From assembly GCA_937910825.1 (NCBI GenBank), contig CALEMO010000211.1:1-6613 (forward strand): a stretch of 6,613 nucleotides of DNA. Direction: 5' to 3'. This document shows, piece by piece, positions 1 through 5,560 of this stretch. Origin of the DNA: an uncultured Solirubrobacterales bacterium (lineage in GTDB: Bacteria; Actinomycetota; Thermoleophilia; Solirubrobacterales; 70-9). The translations under genes and the position numbers were made by a program. Below the pieces are notes generated by a model that saw nothing but the letters and a program-made list of their open reading frames with translations, was not told where the DNA came from and ran no database searches. How positions within the stretch are numbered: position 1 is the first letter of the stretch; every line of letters begins with the position of its first letter.

Positions 1-1
1 G

Positions 2-622
2 GATCCCATCGACGCATCTACGCCCACGAACCCGCAGCTGGACTACGGGCGGGCCAAGGTGGAGGCCGAGGACCGGCTGGACCAGATGGCGCAACGCTCC
101 GGTATGAGGTTCGCTGCGATTCGCCTGCCCCACGTCTACGGTGCCCGCGACCTCTTCTTCTCTAGCATCCCGCGAAGGCGGACGCTGATCCCGGGCAGGG
201 GCCGGAACCTCTTCGCCCACCTGCACGTCAACGACGCAGCGAGGGTCCTGATTGGGGTGGCCGAGAGCGACGTCGAGGGCGCGCGGGCCGTGGCCGACCG
301 CCGCGCCACGACCTGGCCGGAATTCTTCGCGATCCTCAGCGAGCACTACCCGAGGTTCCGCTACGTGCTGCTTCCCGCCGGGTTGGCGCGGGCTGGAACC
401 ATCGTGCTCCGCCCCTTTCAGCGGATCAGCGGGAAGCCCACGATAACGACCGCGGGAAGCGTCGTTGGTTGGAACCTCAACCTGTCGGTCCGGCCCGGGC
501 TCCTGTGGGAGGAGCTCGGAATGGAGCCCGTCTACCCGACCGTCGATGAGGGAATCCCGGCGGTGCTTGATGGGTGCGTCGCCTTCCGCTGGCTACACCC
601 GTTGGACGACCGCAGCTCCTAA
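2..622 (+). CDS. NAD-dependent epimerase/dehydratase (extended SDR), C-terminal part
   Basis: The frame is open from base 2, so the gene starts upstream of the window; 206 residues are visible. Near the N-terminal edge is YGRAK (Tyr codon 44-46, Lys codon 56-58), which fits the YxxxK catalytic pair of short-chain dehydrogenases. It is followed by RLPHVYG and HLHVNDAARV, two segments typical of the substrate-binding half of extended SDRs (NAD-dependent sugar epimerases/dehydratases). Family members are usually about 300-350 residues, so roughly the first third is missing, including the GxxGxxG nucleotide-binding loop. By family, such enzymes use NAD(P) to epimerise, dehydrate or reduce nucleotide sugars or related cytosolic substrates; the substrate cannot be read here. 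A GTG at 59 could be mistaken for the start, but it lies after the catalytic Tyr and Lys and is internal. The last 49 bases overlap the next open frame. Confidence 0.85.
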   Translation, partial: DPIDASTPTNPQLDYGRAKVEAEDRLDQMAQRSGMRFAAIRLPHVYGARDLFFSSIPRRRTLIPGRGRNLFAHLHVNDAARVLIGVAESDVEGARAVADRRATTWPEFFAILSEHYPRFRYVLLPAGLARAGTIVLRPFQRISGKPTITTAGSVVGWNLNLSVRPGLLWEELGMEPVYPTVDEGIPAVLDGCVAFRWLHPLDDRSS

Positions 623-963
623 TCGGCGGGACGACCCCCGAGGTTCTGGTCACCACACGTCTGGGGGGTGATGGCAACTATGTAATCAACGGGTCGCTAA
701 TGGGTACTAATGACACCATCAACTTCCTTGCTGTCAGGTGCCAGCTGATTGATTTTGCCGAGACCGTCCTGCAGGTGCAGACCCTGGGGATCCCAGCCGG
801 CAGTAACGCTGGATTCAACTTCGCCCGCGCCGTCAACATCTCGACTACATCTGTAGACGAGGAACTCTCGATTCGTTGCGACACCTCGCCTGGCTCCGGG
901 GGAGACCAGGCCCGGGTCTCCTCGGCAGGTCTCACGGCGATCAAAGTGGACAATCTGGGCTGA
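574..963 (+). CDS. Orphan β-sandwich domain protein, probably truncated at the N-terminus
   Basis: The frame gives 129 residues from GTG 574 to TGA 961-963; a stop just upstream at 568-570 prevents extension. From about residue 20 it resembles a small β-sandwich domain seen at the C-terminus of secreted or collagen-like actinobacterial proteins. It shows a GDGNYVINGSL strand, two cysteines in RCQL and RCDT contexts that could form a disulfide, and a closing LTAIKVDNLG, close to the 'ITAIQVGTL' ending I recall for that domain. No signal peptide, no clear ribosome site, and a 49-base overlap with the epimerase suggest that the original N-terminus has been lost. The recognisable part begins almost exactly at the epimerase stop. 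Codons look more AT-rich than in the epimerase. It may be a degraded remnant rather than an expressed gene. The family assignment is from memory. Confidence 0.5.
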   Translation: MRRLPLATPVGRPQLLIGGTTPEVLVTTRLGGDGNYVINGSLMGTNDTINFLAVRCQLIDFAETVLQVQTLGIPAGSNAGFNFARAVNISTTSVDEELSIRCDTSPGSGGDQARVSSAGLTAIKVDNLG

Positions 964-1162
964 GCGGTGGGCAGCGTTTCAGCCCTGCGTCAGCCCATCG
1001 CGAATAGACCAGTCTCGACGCTCACTCCATGCGCGAATATCCGCAAGCGGTGGAATCGATGAAGCGGAATCGCACTCGCTCCAGTATCCGCGCGTCCCCC
1101 TGAGAAACGAATCGGGCCCCGGTGTGTTCGTGGGGTTCCCAGTAGGTCAATTGACCAGCGAT

Positions 1163-1204
1163 CTACGAAACCGGAGGTCACAGGTTCGAATCCTGTCGGG
1201 CGCG
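1163..1204 (+). repeat. tRNA-Arg(ACG)-like 3' half, copy A
   Basis: The 42 bases read as a tRNA 3' half: anticodon loop CTACGAA (anticodon ACG, 1163-1169), 3' anticodon strand ACCGG, variable loop AGGTC, T-stem ACAGG, T-loop TTCGAAT, T-stem CCTGT, 3' acceptor strand CGGGCGC and G as discriminator. The T-stem pairs perfectly. The bases before it (GCGAT) do not pair with ACCGG, and no GCGCCCG acceptor 5' strand or TAGCTCAG-like D-arm lies at the right distance, so this is not a whole tRNA gene. It matches copy D at 39 of 42 positions. The likeliest reading is an att-type scar left by integration in a tRNA anticodon loop. Confidence 0.8.
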
Positions 1205-1269
1205 CTTCACATCTGGCTTGGACGCTGGCGAAGCTCTGAGCGGCCGCTTCGAAGGACCGCGAAACAGTG

Positions 1270-1291
1270 CAGTCAAGCGGACAGTCAAGCG
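1270..1291 (+). repeat. Two-copy direct repeat CAGTCAAGCG, 12-bp period
   Basis: CAGTCAAGCG occurs at 1270-1279 and again at 1282-1291. The core GGACAGTCA recurs with the same 12-bp period at 5204-5226, near copy D. It begins 65 bases after the end of copy A. Role unknown; short direct repeats beside an att core could be recombinase arm sites, but that is inference. Confidence 0.6.
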
Positions 1292-1337
1292 CGAACCTGG
1301 ACCGTTTCAATCCGGGTGGCGCTGGCTAAAAATGACT

Positions 1338-1353
1338 TGAGCTCTACGAAACC
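1338..1353 (+). repeat. Partial tRNA-like repeat, copy E
   Basis: TGAGCTCTACGAAACC is identical over 16 bases to 2444-2459, the start of copy B together with six bases before it. It contains the anticodon-loop segment CTACGAAACC but then diverges. It lies 26 bases before the EEP start codon, so E and B bracket that gene as direct repeats about 1.1 kb apart. Confidence 0.65.
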
Positions 1354-1362
1354 TCGGACCAA

Positions 1363-1379
1363 TATTCTAGGCTAGGAGG
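1363..1379 (+). promoter_or_regulatory. Possible -10 element and start context of the EEP gene
   Basis: Two TANNNT-type -10 candidates occur: TATTCT (1363-1368) and TAGGCT (1368-1373). If TAGGCT is used, transcription would begin at or next to the ATG at 1380, giving a leaderless mRNA, which is common in actinobacteria. A Shine-Dalgarno-like AGGAGG (1374-1379) touches the ATG with no spacer, which is too close for normal ribosome placement. No good -35 hexamer is visible at the right distance. Confidence 0.3.
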
Positions 1380-2081
1380 ATGGATCCGATCCGAGTCGCC
1401 ACCTGGAATGTGAGTTGGACCTCGACAAGGTCGAAACACATTGAGAAATCGAGGGAACGTATCGCGGAGATCGACGCGGACATTCTCGTGCTGACGGAAA
1501 CGACCCACACAATGGTTCCTGGCGGCGGGTACTTCGCCAAGGGAGGGCCCAACTGGGGCTACGGGGACAAGCCCGACCGTCGAAAGGTCCTGATCTGGTC
1601 ACGCTGGCCAATTACTGACGTCGCCGCAGAGATCCACGAGCCGGGGGGCCGTCATGTCAGTGCCACGGCAATGACGCCATTCGGTCCGGTCCGAGTCCAT
1701 GGCGTTTGCGTTCCGTGGTCCATGGCCCATGTCAGCGGCGGCCACAAGAATGCCAAGCCCTGGAGCGAGCACCTTGCCTACCTCGCGGCTCTCCGGGAAA
1801 TTCTCAAGCAAGGGACGAGTGATTCGAGAACACGGGGCCTGCCGGTGATCGTCGCCGGCGACATCAACCAGCGTGACCAGCCGCGCCCTTACGGCAATCA
1901 GAAAGTCCGCAAAGCTTGGGCGGCGGCTCTAGCGGAAGCAGACCTGAGCCTGGTCACCGACGAAACGGTGATCGACAAGATCGCGATCAGTCCAGCGCTA
2001 GACGCCACCGACCCGCTCATCTTCCCTCCCGAGAAAATGTCGGACCACCACGCGGTGAGTTGCCTCATAAGGCCGCGTTAG
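1380..2081 (+). CDS. Endonuclease/exonuclease/phosphatase (EEP) family protein
   Basis: Complete, 233 residues, ATG start; an in-frame TAG at 1368-1370 rules out an earlier start. The EEP core is readable in order: VATWNV with Asn10, ILVLTET with Glu40 as the metal ligand, VIVAGDIN with Asp161 and Asn163, VIDKIAIS with Asp199, and the terminal SDHHAV with Asp222-His223 for catalysis. The family uses Mg2+ to hydrolyse phosphodiester or phosphomonoester bonds in DNA, RNA, phosphoinositides or related substrates. Which substrate applies here cannot be told. No signal peptide or membrane segment is seen, so it is probably cytosolic. The usual 'THL' strand is replaced by VHGVCVPW (about 106-113), so the middle catalytic His is absent or moved, as I recall in some short EEP subfamilies. 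It stands alone between tRNA-like repeats E and B, with no operon partner. The fold assignment is firm; the role is unknown. Confidence 0.88.
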   Translation: MDPIRVATWNVSWTSTRSKHIEKSRERIAEIDADILVLTETTHTMVPGGGYFAKGGPNWGYGDKPDRRKVLIWSRWPITDVAAEIHEPGGRHVSATAMTPFGPVRVHGVCVPWSMAHVSGGHKNAKPWSEHLAYLAALREILKQGTSDSRTRGLPVIVAGDINQRDQPRPYGNQKVRKAWAAALAEADLSLVTDETVIDKIAISPALDATDPLIFPPEKMSDHHAVSCLIRPR

Positions 2082-2449
2082 CCGGTGACTGGAACTCACG
2101 CGTCGACCCGTGGTCCCCTGGCGGAAGACATTCGAATGAGTCGCTCCTCGCCGTACAAGGAGTTCAAGATCGTCCAGAATCGATGCCTTAGCCGTCGCTT
2201 CGGCGGCACGAGTCTGACGACCGAGGGGCTACGTACAGAGCCGCTTCACTAAAGGGATCTCAACTCTCCGACGCTGTACTAAGTATCGAAGCGGCCTGCG
2301 TCCGTCGCTCACAAGCAGTTTCTTATCGGGTGAGCCGCTGTGACGCGACTGGCTCCGGGACCACTGCGTGCGGGCAAGTAGACAAGCACTCAAGATGTCG
2401 CGTCGCGCGATCGCTCTCTGGAAGCCGAACAAGTCAGGTGATCTGAGCT

Positions 2450-2491
2450 CTACGAAACCGAAGCACGCAGGTTCGAATCCAGTCGGGCGCA
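2450..2491 (+). repeat. tRNA-Arg(ACG)-like 3' half, copy B (decayed)
   Basis: It has the same layout as copy A: CTACGAA loop, ACCGA, variable AGCAC, T-stem GCAGG, T-loop TTCGAAT, CCAGT, then CGGGCGC and A. It matches copy D at 37 of 42 positions. The T-stem now has an A-A mismatch and a G-T pair, so this copy could not fold well as a tRNA. There is no 5' half upstream. The six preceding bases (2444-2449) are shared with fragment E. Confidence 0.75.
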
Positions 2492-2678
2492 CTCTCTGAA
2501 GGCGGTGGATTCCGCTAAGCGGTGCGAAGTCCTGCGGCGGTGACGAAATCTGCCCAATTCGGTTGAAAACGCCATTCCTCTCCTCAAGCCGAATAGGACT
2601 AACGCTCAAACAAGCCCCCGGGCATCTCCGCGACATGAAGCATTCACTCGGGCGAGTCGGAGTGGTCCCGGTTTTCAA

Positions 2679-2695
2679 AGGTCACAGGTTCGAAT
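2679..2695 (+). repeat. Short tRNA T-arm fragment, copy C
   Basis: AGGTCACAGGTTCGAAT is identical over 17 bases to 1175-1191 in copy A (variable loop, T-stem 5' strand, T-loop). The sequence diverges on both sides, and the 3' T-stem and acceptor strands are missing. It is a degraded fragment in the same orientation as the other copies. Confidence 0.6.
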
Positions 2696-2852
2696 TGCAT
2701 AAAGGTGGTGCGCCGTGGCCACTTGTCCGACTCGAGAGCGATGCCACAGTTGGGAGAAGGCCAAGGTCGGGAAGTCGGACGATTCAGGGTTGAAACTGTT
2801 TCGGTCGTCGCGGCCTGTAGGGTCGGTTGGACTACCTTGGACAGCGCTCTCG

Positions 2853-2869
2853 CGGTTGCGCAACAACCG
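2853..2869 (+). promoter_or_regulatory. Small stem-loop upstream of the secreted-protein gene
   Basis: CGGTTG (2853-2858) pairs perfectly with CAACCG (2864-2869) around a CGCAA loop. It lies 50 bases before the chosen ATG, so it is probably in the 5' leader if the transcript starts further upstream. It could be a leader structure or a protein site; there is no direct evidence of function. Confidence 0.3.
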
Positions 2870-2905
2870 TAGTAGCTCGAAAAACATCCAGCTGGGTCGA
2901 GAAAG

Positions 2906-2911
2906 AAGAGG
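2906..2911 (+). promoter_or_regulatory. Ribosome binding site that fixes the start at 2920
   Basis: AAGAGG ends 8 bases before ATG 2920, a normal spacing. A longer reading from TTG 2827 would put 31 residues before the signal peptide and has no comparable site, so the ATG is preferred. Confidence 0.65.
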
Positions 2912-2919
2912 TTCTCCGA

Positions 2920-5112
2920 ATGTCCGTCCGTCCGCCGCTTTCCCGCCGACCCCTGCCAAGGGCCACCGCCGTAGTGCTGTTCGGGGTTCTTGCCCTGGGG
3001 CTGAGCATCTCGGTCTCGTCGGCCAGGACAGGTGAGGAGGAGGGTTCGGGTGGCGCTAGCGTGGTCAGCGCAGATGAAGTCGCTCTCAGCGTTGCGGTTC
3101 GTGATCTCGGCGCCGGCAAATCTTCGAGCTCAGCAAGCAACGCCCCCCGGATCAACCCGCTGGCCGGCGAGTCCGGGCGCGGAGCCCTGGGCACCCGCAG
3201 CCCCGGTGCGGGGGCGGATCCACTGATATCCGGGGGTCAGCCCGGCGGCCGTACGCCGTCACCGGGCCTGGTCTTCGACGGAACCTCCAACCCGACTGCC
3301 TGCAGCAGCTGTGTGCCGCCCGACACGACCGGAGACGTGGGCCCCGACCACTACGTCCAGATGGTCAACACGACCAAGGTCGCGATCTACAACAAATCAG
3401 GCACCCTGCTGACTCCCGCCTTTGACCTCTCGACGCTCTTTGCCTCGGGGCCCTGCAGCATCGGAGACGCGGGTGATCCCCAGGTTCTCTATGACGAGAT
3501 GGCTGACCGCTGGCTCCTTAGCCAGTTCACCCTCACCAATCAACTTTGCTTTGCGATTTCGCAGACCGGCGACCCGACGGGCGCCTACTGGCTGTACTCG
3601 TTCACGACGCCCGATTTCCCTGATTACTTCAAAGTCGGGGTATGGCCCACCGGCTACTACGTGGGCACCAACGAAGGTTCATATGCGGCCTACGTCTTCG
3701 ACCGCACGAAGATGCTGGCTGGTGAGGCGGCCACCTTCCAGAGATTCAGCGGCCAGACCAACTTCCTGATGCCGGCCGACGTCGACGGGTCGAGCGCGCC
3801 CGAGTCGCAGGGCGGACTTTTCTACACCTTCAAGGACGACAGTTTCAGTGCTCATGGAGGAGGTCCCGACAGGCTCGAACTGTTCCAGCTGACTCCGGAC
3901 TTTGTAGCGCCGAGCAACAGCACCTTCTCGACCGTCGCCACGATCCCTATCACCGCTTTTACATACACCGTGTGCGGATTCTTCGTGTTTGACTGCATTC
4001 CCCAGCCCGGCGGCGCGCCGGGCCTCGATCCGGTAAGCGAATGGCCGATGCAGCGCTTTGCTTACCGTCGCTTCGGTGACCACGAGGCACTGGTCGGCAA
4101 TTTCACGGTTGACGCCGGCTCTGACCGGGCGGGGATCCGATGGTTCGAACTGCGCAACACGGGAACCGGATACTCCCTTCACCAGGAAGGAACCCTGGCG
4201 CCAGCAGACGGACTCAACCGCTTCATGGGATCGATCGCGATGGACGAGGCCGGCGACATCGCGCTGGGCTATTCGGTATCCAGCAGCAGCGTCTTCCCGA
4301 GCATTCGTTATTCGACGCGAACCCCCTCTGATCCGCCCGGCACCCTTCAGGCGGAGCAGACGATGAAGACGGGCGGCGGCTCGCAGACAAGCACTTCTTC
4401 GCGCTGGGGTGACTACTCGGCGATGTCCGTCGATCCGGCCAACGGCTGCGACTTCTGGTTCACGACCGAATACTACGGCGCGACCTCGCAAAACCAGTGG
4501 AAGACGGCGATCGGCAAGTTCAGAGATGTCTGCGGCACCACGCCGCCGGAAACAACGATCGACTCCGGTCCGGCGAACGGTTCAACGATCAAGACCGACT
4601 CGGTTTCGTTTGGTTTCTCTGCGGACGAATCCGGCTCGACTTTCGAGTGCAGCCTCGACGCCGAGGCCTTCTCGGCCTGCTTTTCGCCGAAGGCCTACTC
4701 AGGCCTGGCAGACGGTACCCACAGTTTCAAGGTGCGGGCCACCAACTCGTTCGGCAATACAAACCCCGTTCCGACCACGCGCGAGTTCATGGTCGATACC
4801 ACCGTCATCAGGGCAAAGATCGCCAGGGTCAAGGTCAAGGGCCTCAGGAAGGTCAAGAAGGGAAAGAAAGCCGCCTACAAGGTCAGGATCGTCAATTCCG
4901 GAGACGCTCGGGCCAACGGTGTCAAGGTCAAGGTCAAGGGCAGGGGCGTCAGGGCGAAGAAGAGAGTCGGATCGATCCGGGCCGGTGCCGCAAGGACAGT
5001 CAAGGTCAGGATCAAGCCGAAGAAAAAAGGCAGGATCAAGGTCTCCTTCAAGGTGACCTCGAAGAACGCCGGCAGCAAGACTGTCAAGAGAAAGATCAAG
5101 GTCAGGAAGTAA
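2920..5112 (+). CDS. Large secreted protein: propeller-like region, Ig-like module, Lys/Arg-rich tail
   Basis: 730 residues from ATG 2920. Residues 1-35 form a signal peptide: basic start (RRPLPR), hydrophobic stretch AVVLFGVLALGLSISV, likely cut after SSA. A Ser/Gly-rich linker follows. Residues about 130-540 start with PPDTTGDVGPDHYVQ, then show FPDYFKVGVWPTGYYVG and SSRWGDYSAMSVDP. I recognise this as a widespread uncharacterised extracellular family with propeller-like repeats of aromatic and Gly/Asp-rich strands. Residues 542-628 (PPETTIDSGP to REFMVDTT) are an Ig-like module with paired cysteines (FECSLD, SACFS), common in Thermoleophilia surface proteins. Residues 629-730 resemble a CARDB/DUF11-like β-domain with 41 Lys/Arg and only one acidic residue. 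No sortase motif or C-terminal membrane helix is seen. The tail may bind anionic wall polymers, which is inference. The gene stands alone between tRNA-like repeats C and D. Enzymatic function is unknown. Confidence 0.85.
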   Translation: MSVRPPLSRRPLPRATAVVLFGVLALGLSISVSSARTGEEEGSGGASVVSADEVALSVAVRDLGAGKSSSSASNAPRINPLAGESGRGALGTRSPGAGADPLISGGQPGGRTPSPGLVFDGTSNPTACSSCVPPDTTGDVGPDHYVQMVNTTKVAIYNKSGTLLTPAFDLSTLFASGPCSIGDAGDPQVLYDEMADRWLLSQFTLTNQLCFAISQTGDPTGAYWLYSFTTPDFPDYFKVGVWPTGYYVGTNEGSYAAYVFDRTKMLAGEAATFQRFSGQTNFLMPADVDGSSAPESQGGLFYTFKDDSFSAHGGGPDRLELFQLTPDFVAPSNSTFSTVATIPITAFTYTVCGFFVFDCIPQPGGAPGLDPVSEWPMQRFAYRRFGDHEALVGNFTVDAGSDRAGIRWFELRNTGTGYSLHQEGTLAPADGLNRFMGSIAMDEAGDIALGYSVSSSSVFPSIRYSTRTPSDPPGTLQAEQTMKTGGGSQTSTSSRWGDYSAMSVDPANGCDFWFTTEYYGATSQNQWKTAIGKFRDVCGTTPPETTIDSGPANGSTIKTDSVSFGFSADESGSTFECSLDAEAFSACFSPKAYSGLADGTHSFKVRATNSFGNTNPVPTTREFMVDTTVIRAKIARVKVKGLRKVKKGKKAAYKVRIVNSGDARANGVKVKVKGRGVRAKKRVGSIRAGAARTVKVRIKPKKKGRIKVSFKVTSKNAGSKTVKRKIKVRK
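4831..5107 (+). repeat. In-gene AAGGTCA-rich low-complexity DNA coding the basic tail
   Basis: AAGGTCA and close variants recur through the 3' end of the gene, for example around 4831, 4849, 4879 and 4924-4938. They encode alternating Lys-Val and Arg-Val β-strands. The repetition follows from the protein composition, though it could promote slippage or recombination. Confidence 0.6.
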
Positions 5113-5129
5113 TTCGCTTTCGCAGGGCT

Positions 5130-5153
5130 TGTGGTCGGGCAATTCCGGCCACA
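5130..5153 (+). terminator. Strong hairpin after the secreted-protein gene
   Basis: TGTGGTCGG (5130-5138) pairs with CCGGCCACA (5145-5153) over 9 bp, with one G-T pair, around the loop GCAATT. It starts 17 bases after the stop codon. No T-tract follows, so it would be a terminator of the U-poor kind proposed for high-GC actinobacteria, or an mRNA-end stabiliser. Confidence 0.5.
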
Positions 5154-5197
5154 GGCGGAGGCTGTCCGCGTGGAACCCGGCTCTCCGAGGCTGTGTC

Positions 5198-5226
5198 CTG
5201 ACTGGACAGTCAGACGGACAGTCAGA
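5198..5226 (+). repeat. 12-bp-period repeat GGACAGTCAGA with overlapping inverted repeat
   Basis: GGACAGTCAGA occurs at 5204-5214 and 5216-5226. The first copy overlaps a perfect inverted repeat CTGACTG-GA-CAGTCAG (5198-5213). The core GGACAGTCA and the 12-bp spacing match the repeat near copy A. It ends 58 bases before copy D. It could be a protein-binding site such as a recombinase arm or operator; this is inference. Confidence 0.55.
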
Positions 5227-5284
5227 AGCGGTCCCCGGCGCTGGGAATCGCGCTGACACTGGGAAAGAAACAACCCAGGATCAC

Positions 5285-5326
5285 CTACGAAACCGAAGGT
5301 CACTGGTTCGAATCCAGTCGGGCGCG
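5285..5326 (+). repeat. tRNA-Arg(ACG)-like 3' half, copy D
   Basis: CTACGAA loop, ACCGA, variable AGGTC, T-stem ACTGG, T-loop TTCGAAT, CCAGT, CGGGCGC and G. The T-stem is perfect and differs from copy A by a compensatory pair change (ACAGG/CCTGT in A, ACTGG/CCAGT in D). The preceding bases (ATCAC) do not pair with ACCGA, and no D-arm or 5' acceptor strand is found upstream, so this is a 3' half only. It may be the right-hand boundary of the repeat-bearing region. Confidence 0.8.
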
Positions 5327-5560
5327 TTCGAAGATTGATGTGGGGCGGGCGCCGGGGTTACCGGCAACCTAGGACGAATGCGACTCTCCTGGTTGTCAGG
5401 GATCGCCGCGCGGGTGGTTGACGCTCGGCGGCCCGCCTCTGGCGGGGCCTCCTCGGGTCCGCCGGGGCTGCCTCTGGTCGGCTTGCCCTAGGCTCGCCGG
5501 CTCGGGCTTTCGCGGGCGGCTGCGGGGCGGATCCGCCTTCGGTGATGGCGCCTGGGGTGA
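5327..5560. other. GC-rich convergent gap with palindromes
   Basis: No gene is supported. It holds a hairpin at 5430-5449 (CCCGCC-TCT-GGCGGG extended by two pairs past a bulge) and a perfect palindrome GGCGGATCCGCC (5526-5537). The latter lies just beyond the stop of the minus-strand binding-protein gene. Either could help end that transcript, but neither is followed by a T-tract on the minus strand. Confidence 0.4.

Larger units (their letters stand above)
964..1379. other. Gap between the orphan domain and the EEP gene
   Basis: I see no protein gene here. Open frames on both strands run through the tRNA-like repeat and give the characteristic false peptides described under rejected items. 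The stretch holds a perfect 12-bp palindrome GGTCAATTGACC (1145-1156), tRNA-like repeat A (1163-1204), a 12-bp-period tandem repeat (1270-1291), a partial repeat (1338-1353) and a possible promoter just before the EEP start. Confidence 0.6.
2082..2919. other. Long gene-poor gap between the EEP and secreted-protein genes
   Basis: No convincing protein gene is seen on either strand across about 840 bases. Open frames here are shadows of neighbours or run antisense through tRNA-like copy B. Contents: a GC-rich hairpin at 2191-2207 (GCCGTC/GGCGGC with one G-T pair, no T-tract, so a doubtful terminator for the EEP gene), copy B (2450-2491), fragment C (2679-2695), and the leader of the next gene with a small stem-loop and a ribosome site. 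Confidence 0.55.

Noticed and set aside
1047..1067. Similarity of GCGGTGGA..AAGCGG to 2502-2522 after copy B
   Set aside because: Only 16 of 21 positions match, and the two sit on opposite sides of their tRNA-like copies; too weak to call.
1129..1204. A complete functional tRNA-Arg gene ending at copy A
   Set aside because: The anticodon 5' strand, D-arm and 5' acceptor strand do not pair with the 3' half; the same holds for copies B and D.
990..1310. Minus-strand open frame with peptide RPTGFEPVTSGFVDR
   Set aside because: This peptide is the antisense reading of a tRNA T-arm and anticodon arm, a familiar false protein in databases. It overlays copy A and has no other coding signs.
1124..1375. 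Plus-strand open frame with LRNRRSQVRILSGA
   Set aside because: It is the sense reading through the tRNA-like copy A, a well-known spurious pattern; it runs through repeats and ends next to the EEP start.
2229..2678. 149-residue minus-strand open frame
   Set aside because: It contains RPTGFEPACFGFVE from antisense copy B and shows no domain or ribosome site.
3679..4491. 270-residue minus-strand open frame
   Set aside because: It is fully inside the secreted-protein gene on the opposite strand, with low-complexity Arg/Val-rich content; a shadow of high-GC coding.
4994..5004. GGACAGTCAAG inside the secreted-protein gene, matching the repeat near copy A
   Set aside because: It encodes part of the Arg/Lys/Val tail, where such triplets are frequent, and has no 12-bp partner; treated as chance.
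5129..5338. Plus-strand open frame after the secreted-protein gene
   Set aside because: It translates the hairpin, the tandem repeat and copy D (LRNRRSLVRIQSGA), so it is an artefact of repeats.
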